Assembly: GCA_022495995.1 (NCBI GenBank)
Contig: JAFEMH010001357.1
Location: 375,001 to 439,000, forward strand
Direction of reading: 5' to 3'
Source of the DNA: Adenophora triphylla var. japonica
Taxonomy: Eukaryota; Streptophyta; Magnoliopsida; Asterales; Campanulaceae
DNA length: 64,000 nt
The position numbers and the translations under genes were made by a program. This document shows, in pieces, positions 56,026-64,000 of the stretch; positions within the stretch are counted from its first letter, which is position 1; every line of letters starts with the position of its first letter. Below the pieces are notes generated by a model. The model saw only the letters and a list, made by a program, of their open reading frames with translations. It made no database searches and was not told where the DNA came from.

Positions 56026-56064
56026 ATCGTAAGAAGTATTCTACGCTTCTTCAAGATCTTCAAG

Positions 56065-56790
56065 ATGGCAAATGAGAAAGACGTCTCCTCCTCCAGTCAA
56101 GGGAATGTTACGCCTCCTTCTCAAGGTGACGCTACGTTCAAAAATGCTACACCGTCTCACCCGGTTCATGGTAAGAAACCTCTTTCACGTACAACCTCAA
56201 GGGTTGCACCTCTTAATGCTCTCCATCCGTCTCATGTATTCGTACATGCGGAAAGACCGGGTATTCTTACCGGGATGAACTTTAAGAGGTGGCAACAGGA
56301 AATGTTGGTCTATCTGACAACATTAAAATTGGTGCATTTTCTTTGGGAATATCCACCATTGATATCCGACGAGGATGAATCCAAAGCAAAGAATGATTTG
56401 GATACATGGAATCACAGCGATTTCTTGTGTCGCAATTATATTCTTAATGGCTTGGATTATGCACAATACAAAGTGTGTTGTGGCATAAAGACCGCGAGAG
56501 AACTTTGGGACTTTCTCGAGATGCATAATACTATGTGTATTGTGACTAAAAGACCGAAAGTGAACTTGGTGGAAAGAAGTACCGGAAACAAAAGAAAGAA
56601 CACCGGGAAAGTGAAGAGGACCGCCAAGAAGGTTAAAGGTGGTTGTTTTAATTGTGGCAAACCCGGGCATATGGCTAGGGAATGTCGACATCCTAGAATC
56701 AACAACCAAGATGGAAACCCTCTTCAAGCCAATGTGAACGAAGATAGAAATGTTCCATTGAACTTCGAGCAACTTAGTCTATCGGGATAA
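56065..56790 (+). CDS. copia D gag
   Basis: 241 residues from ATG 56065. A capsid-like part holds LTGMNFKRWQQEMLVYLTTL and WNHSDFLCRNYILNGL. The zinc knuckle is CFNCGKPGHMARECRH (CX2CX4HX4C). The link between DFLEMHN and the basic KRTAKKVKGG region is shorter than usual, suggesting an internal deletion. It could still coat RNA and be packaged; the protease needed to mature it is not visible. Confidence 0.82.
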   Translation: MANEKDVSSSSQGNVTPPSQGDATFKNATPSHPVHGKKPLSRTTSRVAPLNALHPSHVFVHAERPGILTGMNFKRWQQEMLVYLTTLKLVHFLWEYPPLISDEDESKAKNDLDTWNHSDFLCRNYILNGLDYAQYKVCCGIKTARELWDFLEMHNTMCIVTKRPKVNLVERSTGNKRKNTGKVKRTAKKVKGGCFNCGKPGHMARECRHPRINNQDGNPLQANVNEDRNVPLNFEQLSLSG

Positions 56791-59700
56791 GTTTTGAACT
56801 GACCAAATGTGGTTATTGTGTTAGTAAAGGGTACCTTGTTGAAGGACTCCTTAACTTAAATTGTAATTGTAAATCCGCCTAAGTGCGAAGAATAAAATTT
56901 CAATTTTATTTACTTGGTTTGAAGTGTTCCAATTATTTGGCGTGTTCAATTAGGTCGTGTAAATTTAAATTCACTAAGTCGACGAGTTAATTTAAAATTA
57001 CTACCTAAGATGAAGTTTGATTCGCAAATCAATTGTGATTTCTTTTGTAGAAATCAGTTCAAACCAGAGATAGTAAAATGATTGCATTTGATAATGCAAA
57101 AGTTCATCTTTTGGAAAAGTAAGAGTAAAACCTTAAAGTTTTAAAGTAAACAATAAGGTTTGTGATTCATCTTAATTAAAAAATTAAGAATTTCGTAGTG
57201 ATAGAGATGGTTAGTATGTAGTACCGTTTGAAAAATAATTGTTGGGACGCTGACACTTATTTATCAAACGAATGCTTCTTACACACTCAAATCAATTGAA
57301 TCACAGAAAAAAGGAAAGATAGAACTTTTAAGGAGATGGTGAACTCCTTATTGATAAGTTCCGTCTTATGTGGGTATACCTAGCATAGGTAGAAATATCT
57401 AAACCAAAAGAGGTTAAGATAGGACCCAAAAACCATGGATTACGTTTCCATTGGCAATGCAGTATTCTTCAAACAAGGAAAATGGTTGAAGAGACCTCAC
57501 TTAAAAACATAGTTATGACTATGTCGTCGGTTCATCTCAAGAAGATGAAATACATTGTAGATAACATGGTTATTACAATTAAATGACTCCACATAAAAGA
57601 AAATATTAAATATGAATTAGGACATTCATAAAATATTTGATATGTGGAGGTACACCTCAAGTGTGGGGGGTACAAGCGAAATACATAAGTTCTATTGATA
57701 TGAACTTCTAAGTATTAACAGAAACTGTTAAAATGTTAACAGTTAAAAGAATGGATCATCATATATTTGGAAGATTATTTGATGATAAAAACTCCTAACG
57801 AATTTGAAGTGTTCGTAAGCTGTTTTATAAATACCTAAACTGTGGGGGTATTTGGCTAAAGTAGAAATACTTAAGCAAGACACGTTATATTCTTTAAAGA
57901 ATATACTTCCTTGAAATGATAGGAAATGTATAAATTTTAATAAGAAAATTTATAAAAAACTGTAAGTGGTATACAGTTGAAGGACAAATTCATCCTACTC
58001 TATTAGGAAGATGGTTGATCTTCCTTATGCGAACCGTTGGGTTGCAAAAACTAGATGTACCAAGGATGAAACTTTTAAAATGTTAGACTCTTAAATTCAC
58101 TAAGAAGAATTTTCAAGAGGTCTAGTCTAAAGAGTAAAAAGTACTTTTCTTGATAAAAGGATCTTGAAAGGTAGTCTCTACAGACAATAGAATCAAGGAA
58201 TGCAATATTCTTTGAAAAAATATCTTTCCTGCTAAGGACAGGAAATAAGGTAAATTCTCAAAAGAGAACATATGAATCTACAAACGGTCCATCTCAAGTT
58301 GAAGATGAAGGACTTAGACGTAGTAAAAGGGCAAGAGAAAAAAAAAAGTCTTTTGGTCCTGATTTTCTATCATTTATGTTGGAAAACGAATCAGCAACTG
58401 TTAAGGAAGCGTTATCTGGTCCGGATAGTTCATTCTGGAAAGAGACTATTAACAGTGAGATAAAATCCATAATGCTTAATAAATACTTGGGAATTGGTAG
58501 ATCTCCCTCCAGGTTGCAAACCATTAGGTTGCAAATGGAATCTTAAATGAAAGTATAAAGCCAATGGATCTATTGAAAAGTATAAAGCCAGGCTAGTTGT
58601 CAAAAGGACATGATGATTTATGCAAGATTATCCCATTGACACAACAGAGCGTTCTATATCGCACAACCGTGTTGGATCTACTTGTGTATTCATATGGACT
58701 AAAACAAGCAACTAAACAATGGCATGAGAAGTTCGATAGAACTATGTTATCAAATGGATTCAAGATTAATGAATGTGACAAATGTGTCAACATACATTAA
58801 AGGAACATCTGAATCATTTGTTAATAGTCTGTCCTTACGTGGATAACAATGGTAGTCATGAATTGATCATGAATACCAAAGACATGTTAAAGAAGAACTT
58901 TGACATGAAAGATATGGGATTAGCCGATGTCATATTAGAAATAAAGATTTCTAGAACATCAGAAGGAATAGTCCTATCACAATTCCATTATCTTGAAAAG
59001 AAAGTACTTCGAAAGTTCAAATAGATTCTTGAGAGGTATTCTCTGTAAAGTAGATTCCTGAAAAGTAGACTCTAAGGAGGTCAAACCACTTAGAGATACT
59101 GAATACTTAGGAAGTCGAAACGGTACAGAGATAATAACCACTTGAAGAAACTAACCGATAGAAGAATTTTATCACTCGAAGGGACTGATCATTCTAGATA
59201 GACTAAAGGTCTAATTGTAATTGTAATCAATCACCGGAATAGTATAATCATAAGTACTTGGTGTACTTAAGGATATACTTATGATTAAAAGATTACAATT
59301 CCTATGTAAGTTGAATGGTCTTGGAAGATATTCCTTTGTGGAATAAGTTTGTGTCTACATGACCTAAGGCATTGTGACGACAATGAGAAATAGGGAAAGT
59401 TGTAGAACATCATGGTAAGTCTAGACATAATGGTCTTAGACACACTACCATAGTACAATTGATCTCAATATGCGACTGTCACAACTAGCCATGTGAAGTC
59501 AAAATCGGATCCGTCTACCTAAAGGGTAGTAATAGAGATCAACTGTATAAACTGTTAAGGGGAATGGGTTTAAAACCCACAACAAAAGAACTTATAGCGG
59601 ACACTCAACCTTGAGAAATGGAGATCCCAGGCCCTTGGTTCAATGAGACAACCAAGTTATAAGTTCTAGTAGAGTTACTTGGAAACAACAACTCGGTTTA

Positions 59701-60158
59701 TTAACCTAGAGATGTTGAATACTCATTCCCAGAACGTCCAAGTACTAGCACATGCAAAGCATGTAAGGATAAGTTGAGAAAACTTTTAATGATTTCTATA
59801 CCTACAGGTGGAGTAGTGCATGATACTCCTTATAGAAAGAATCACCTATATAAGCGAGAGGTAATAAGGCCGCCTCTAAATGAAACACTTATGAATGAGA
59901 TACGGTCCAGGGCCGAAATGGACACAACCGTGAGAATGAAAAACTATTAGAGCTATTATTATGTGAGTATTATTGTCTTGGTATACAACCTACAACATAC
60001 CGGTTCAAAGCGACTCGCTACCAAATGGCTAGTATATCCGATAATATTTCACTAGGGAAGATTCAAGGCCACAAGCTATCTATCCCGATGTAATAATAGT
60101 TCGCCGGAACTTTGGACGAAATTGCATACATGCATTAATTGTCATTCATGTGGGGGAT
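56791..60158 (+). pseudogene. copia D pol remains
   Basis: No long frame survives. An integrase trace RSDRDG-stop-Y lies at about 57194-57218. Reverse-transcriptase pieces follow at 58485-58615 (LPPGCKPLGCKW, then GSIEKYKARLVVK) and 58680-59020 (MLSNGFKINECD; then FDMKDMGLADVILEIKI). The catalytic YVDD is YVDN at about 58838. Spaces between conserved pieces suggest deletions and rearrangement. The enzyme is non-functional. Confidence 0.8.
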
Positions 60159-61012
60159 TGTTGGAAATGGATAACGGAAAGTTAAGATTAACTTAACGTT
60201 GATCTAGTTTCTAACGGAAGTTCGTTATGTGTTAACGAAACTAGTTACAAATTGTGTTCTACATTTGTTGTAGATTACTAAAATCATTGAATATCTCAAA
60301 ACCATTTAGGGTGAATGAGAATTAATGACAATAGTCTTTTGTAACTTAACGAGAAGTTAGTTAAAAGGTCAATTTGATCATTTGGATCAAATTGGGTTTG
60401 AACAGTGTTTTTGGGTGATGAGATTTGGCTCAAAACTGATCAGAACGAGTGGGGACTCTGAGCACGAGTCGTGAGCACGAATGGGATTTTGATGACCATT
60501 TGCTCAAATCTGATCAGAACGAGTGGAATGCTTGGGAACGAGTCGTGGGCACGACTCGTGCCAATTAGCACGACTCGTGCCCTTCACAGTTGTTCGAAAG
60601 TTTGCACCTTTCCAAGGGAAAAGGCACAAAACCTTTTGACTCCCTTTAAATACTTCCCCCTCCGAATTTCAATTAACATATACAGTCATTTGAGAATTCC
60701 TACCCTCTAGAGAGATAGATAAACATACCCAAATCATTGGCATCTTGTTGCATCAAATCTTTCAAGTCCAAAGTTCTAAATAGTGATTAGTTCGTAGAGT
60801 TGCCAATTTGGAGTGCTCCTATTGGTGATTATAAGTCGTTTTATCTCACGAGAAGTTTGCCATTTAAACCGTAAGCACCTGTGCGGGGCAAATACTTCTT
60901 ACGGAAATTGTGCTACACAAGACTCGACTTCCTTAATTGTTCTTCCCAATTTCCGTTAGTTTCTCTGTCAAGTTTTCCGTTAAGATCGAAGAAGCCACAT
61001 AAAAGTCCAACA
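60159..61012 (+). repeat. 3' LTR of copia D
   Basis: Same length as the 5' LTR, six substitutions seen. The TCAAG target duplication follows. Confidence 0.92.
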
Positions 61013-61017
61013 TCAAG

Positions 61018-61906
61018 TGATCACTAATCAAAACCTAGGGAAATGGGGACAAGAATGGATGCCAAACCCCCTTTAAAATCATGTTTTCCTTCTTGAGAAG
61101 TTGCTGTCCAGTAACAATTTTCTAAGACCCCAGTCCATGGTCTAATTTTTTGGACACAGATAAACTTGGAATTTGGTGTTGACTACAAAACACTTTTTGT
61201 AGCCAACATCCATATCTTTCCAGACATATTTTTACTTTATTTTTTGCGTGGGTAAAACTCCCTTTTTAAAATTTTATTTTGAAGGTCAGATCACCAGTCT
61301 CTGGGAGTCCAGATCTCATATCTGAGATTTCCAGAAGGTTTTGGGTCCTCAAATATTCTCCAAAATGAAAAATTCTTTCACATAAATCTTATTTGAGGTG
61401 TCTGGAACAACTTTCATTCTCTGAGTTTTCTCAGATTATGAAGTTTTGAAGCCCTTAAATCTATTTCAAAATCAAGTGTCCACTGCCTTTTTCATTCTGG
61501 CAGAAGTGGTTTTCAACTTCCAAAAATCTTTTGAGTACCAAAACTCAACCCAAAAATCACACCAAAAATCATGGGATCTGTCCAAAGTCTAATAAAGAAT
61601 TCCTAATTTTTACTTTCCTCAGTTTCAACTCATTTTGGCCAAAGTAACACACACACACACACACACACAAACAAATGGTTTTTAGCTTGGAAGACTCGTT
61701 TTACGAGGCATTCCGGGTGCACACTAACGTCCTTACCGGCATGTAACGTGACCTACGAACCCAAATCTCTAATCTCGGGCATTTTTCAAAGTTTTGGCCC
61801 TTAAAATAAAAATGACGTGGCGACTCCGGTCTTTTCGATTGATTTTTCAAAGAAACGAAAAATTTCAAAGTACCTTTCGGAAAAATTTTGGTGGCACATC
61901 ATCACA
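61018..61906 (+). repeat. second part of element B LTR
   Basis: Continues element B's LTR after copia D. It includes a (CA)n run near 61646-61670 and shares a conserved end block with element A's LTR (GACGTGGCGACTC). Confidence 0.7.
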
Positions 61907-61907
61907 G

Positions 61908-61926
61908 TGGCGACTCCGCTGGGGAC
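61908..61926 (+). other. primer binding site of element B
   Basis: TGGCGACTCCGCTGGGGAC immediately after the LTR; compare 46526-46543. Confidence 0.75.
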
Positions 61927-63374
61927 AAATAAGCTTTTAAAAAAAATGATACTTGATATATTGGTGGAAACCATTAAACTTCCCGTTATCGCCTCCTAAC
62001 ACGAGTCGGGGATAAATTGTGGTTTAACAATCCCACGTACCGGTATCATCGTTTTAAAAAAAAAAAGGAAAGCTTTTGAGGGTCAAGCTTCCGTCCCGAC
62101 ATTTAAAAAATCATTTGTTGTGTGTGTTGAGTTTTGCACATTTTCGTGTTGTTTTGGCCGCCTCGGAAAAAGTCAAAATTTTGACTGTCGGAATCATGTC
62201 CCTAACTGTTGGAATTTTTATGTTTATGTGCTTATGTGTGCATTTACTTTCAAAAAAAAAATTCAAAAAAAAAATTTCAAAAAAAAAAGAAAATTTTCAA
62301 AAAAAATCATGCATCATTCTTTTTAAGACACATGCGAAAATTTCTATTTTACTCAGAAAAAGAAGATAGACTGCTTGCACACTACGCGCACGTGACCGTA
62401 CACTGCACACTACGTCCCTAACCCGGGGAAATCCTTGTCGCGGCCTGTTTGGTCTTATTACGCCTCTCGGTGCAAGCACAGGACTACCCAAACATCCCAT
62501 GGAGCCTCGTATCGACCATGCACTTGTCCGTGACACACTTTGTTCGAGACCCGGTTGGTTTTTAGTCTGGTCTGTGTCATGCCCTGTCTGTGTATAGACC
62601 TTTCCTTTTAAGCCTTTTTTGGCACACCGACTCAATATCTTTCGGGGACCCTAATCAGTCGAAGTTCTGCCGGTTTTCCGCCGCAGACTTTGACCAAGAT
62701 ATTGACCGGCGCCTTGACTTAGGCTCTGACTGGCACAAATTATACACAGACTCCCAGCATGACACTGAGTCATCAAGGATTAATGATTATTCCATGCCTA
62801 ATTACGGCCTAATTGACGATAAATCAAGATCAATCGCGGACATTTATCAGTCCAAATCATGCCGACTTTTTGTCGAGCCCTCGGACATGATCTTGACTTT
62901 GACGTCAGCTTTGTCCGTAATTTACATTGAATGCTCGTTAAGACTCGATTACCCGCCAGACTTTTAGGATCGTTTTTCTTTCGGTCGGTGGGACCCGCTG
63001 CCCTATGTGACCTCGCCCGGCAGCCCACCCTGGGAGGTCGAAATACAGGTGGAATACGAGGGGCTTATAGACGTAGTGACGGGGCCCACTGATCCAGGAT
63101 CCAGAGTAGTTTGCGAAAAAGAAGAGCAATCTTTTCCAACCGATTAGGTTAATAAAACATGTTTTAAGTAAACGTGAACAAATAACTGCATGTTGCATGA
63201 GCCCAAAGCCCAAACACTTACCCTCCTTCAATTCCCAAATCTCTGAACCCTTGTACCTTTTCCCCCGCAGCTCCTTACGAAGGTTGGTCCCGGACACCGG
63301 GTCACCGTTTGATTAGTTGGGAAGAGTCAAGCGCATCGTCAGCTTCGCCGCTTGTTCCGACTCCGGGTTTCAGA
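61927..63374 (+). other. untranslated leader of element B
   Basis: Alternates A-rich stretches and GC-rich blocks also found in element A's leader (CACACTACGCGCAC, GGTTGGTTTTTAG, CACCCTGGGAGGTCGAAATA). A 125-codon open stretch at 62590-62967 resembles nothing I know. Confidence 0.6.
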
Positions 63375-63861
63375 ATGTCTGCGTCAGCCGGTAATGATGG
63401 GAACAACGTTACTCCGTCCTCCAAAATCCCTTAGACAGACCAGTATTGGATCCAGTTGGTAGAACAGATGAGACTTCGACATGAGGCTCAAATTAACGAC
63501 CTTCTGGGGGTTGTCGCAAGTCATGGTTTGACTATCAGTCTCAATTCCGATGGCGCTTTTACCGCGAAGAAGGAAGAAGGTTCTCCTCCTCTTCTTAATC
63601 GTCCCGGATACATCAAGATGCTACCCCAAGATTCCTATGTCTCCACCGCCGGGACTTCTGCCCGTCGACTTACAGGGCAACTGGCCCCCAAACAGTAATT
63701 CAAAGGGCCACCATTCCAACAGCAGTCAGGGACGAAAGAGTTCGGCATACCGTCGGCTATCCCCTCTCAAAGTGATACCGATCCCGCAGATATCAGCATG
63801 AGTAGTGAAGATCGGGAAACAGTGGAGGAAATATGGTCAGCCATCAAAGCTCTTGAGGAAC
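63375..63861 (+). pseudogene. start of element B gag with two stops
   Basis: From MSASAGNDGNN the frame is broken by TAG at 63432-63434 and TAA at 63696-63698. It continues to ETVEEIWSAIKALEEL, the counterpart of AEVWQAVRALEKC in element A, where the next LTR begins. Confidence 0.7.
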
Positions 63862-64000
63862 TGTAAGTGCTCCAATTTGAGCCGTTAGTATTTTCGTTAG
63901 AAAGTTAACAAAAGTTTTAACATTTCTAACATTTCTAACAAACCCTAACCTTTCTAACAAAGCAAGGGTAAAGTGGGCATTGCCATTTAAAGATAAACAA
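63862..64000 (+). repeat. start of another element-B-family LTR
   Basis: TGTAAGTGCTCCAATTTGAG repeats the beginning of the LTR at 54308, with about one fifth of the following bases different. It is cut by the window end. Confidence 0.8.

Larger units (their letters stand above)
55172..61012 (+). mobile_element. copia element D, young LTRs, ruined pol
   Basis: Two 854-bp LTRs (55172-56025, 60159-61012) begin TGTTGGAAATGG and end AGTCCAACA. I counted six differences, about 99.3% identity. TCAAG flanks both sides (55167-55171, 61013-61017). A purine tract TGTGGGGGAT precedes the 3' LTR. The usual TGGTATCAGAGC primer site is absent after the 5' LTR. Gag is short but open; pol is fragmentary. Confidence 0.93.
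54308..64000 (+). mobile_element. Ty3/gypsy Tat/Ogre-like element B, host to copia D
   Basis: The LTR (54308-55171 plus 61018-61906, about 1.75 kb when the insertion is left out) starts TGTAAGTGCTCC and has a GCTATAAATTGAGG box at about 54624. After the primer site the leader runs to a gag start at 63375. The element leaves the window or ends in another LTR at 63862. It sits inside the gag of element C. Confidence 0.8.

Noticed and set aside
56323..56772. 149-codon minus-strand frame
   Set aside because: Shadow of the copia D gag frame on the other strand.
1..64000. CRISPR array, operon or prokaryotic defence system
   Set aside because: Spliced plant genes and plant transposons throughout; repeats are dispersed elements without regular spacers.

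Overview
The window is nuclear DNA of a flowering plant, probably a eudicot. Evidence: AT-rich sequence, spliced genes with GT-AG introns whose products match plant ORC2, DPH4 and TMEM53/DUF829 proteins, a plant RLK-type kinase, very many Stowaway MITEs (TA followed by CTCCCTCCGTCC), and LTR retrotransposons of plant type. The species cannot be named. There are no bacterial genes, CRISPR arrays or operons.

Layout. 0-11 kb: the 3' end of an unidentified gene; a hAT-like element; an inverted duplication of a DPH4 gene in which one copy is decayed; then minus-strand gene fragments (RPP2, one PIG-V exon, eIF1/SUI1) around a putative solo LTR. 11-17 kb: a complete six-exon ORC2 gene (360 aa) with a truncated LINE and MITEs in its introns. 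17-26 kb: SINE, hairpin repeats, and a 3.9-kb LTR retrotransposon (20236-24133). That element has LTRs that read identical by eye, a CAACA target duplication and an initiator-tRNA-Met primer site. It carries a gag but no pol, plus fused fragments of spliceosome genes (PRP22-like, PRP39-like) and a PPR gene; it is the most striking object here. 26.7-31.2 kb: an old Mutator-like element that collected three Harbinger-type elements and Stowaways. 31.4-38.3 kb: a complete six-exon DUF829/TMEM53-like hydrolase gene (408 aa). 40.4-42.3 kb: a two-exon cytoplasmic receptor-like kinase (350 aa).

43-64 kb is a nest of retrotransposons. A dead minus-strand copia is followed by a Ty3/gypsy Tat/Ogre-like element (A) with a gag-protease frame. 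Element A is broken by another LTR, which itself contains a Helitron with a duplicated 5' end. Next is a gypsy gag region (C), broken by the LTR of a second Tat-like element (B). Inside that LTR sits a young copia (D, 55172-61012) with about 99% identical LTRs and a ruined pol. Element B resumes at 61018 and meets another LTR start at 63862.

The host genes do different jobs: DPH4 in diphthamide synthesis, ORC2 in replication licensing, the DUF829 hydrolase with unknown substrate, and the kinase in signalling. They are not a functional cluster. Exon joins were made by hand from splice consensus and remembered family sequence; no alignment was run.
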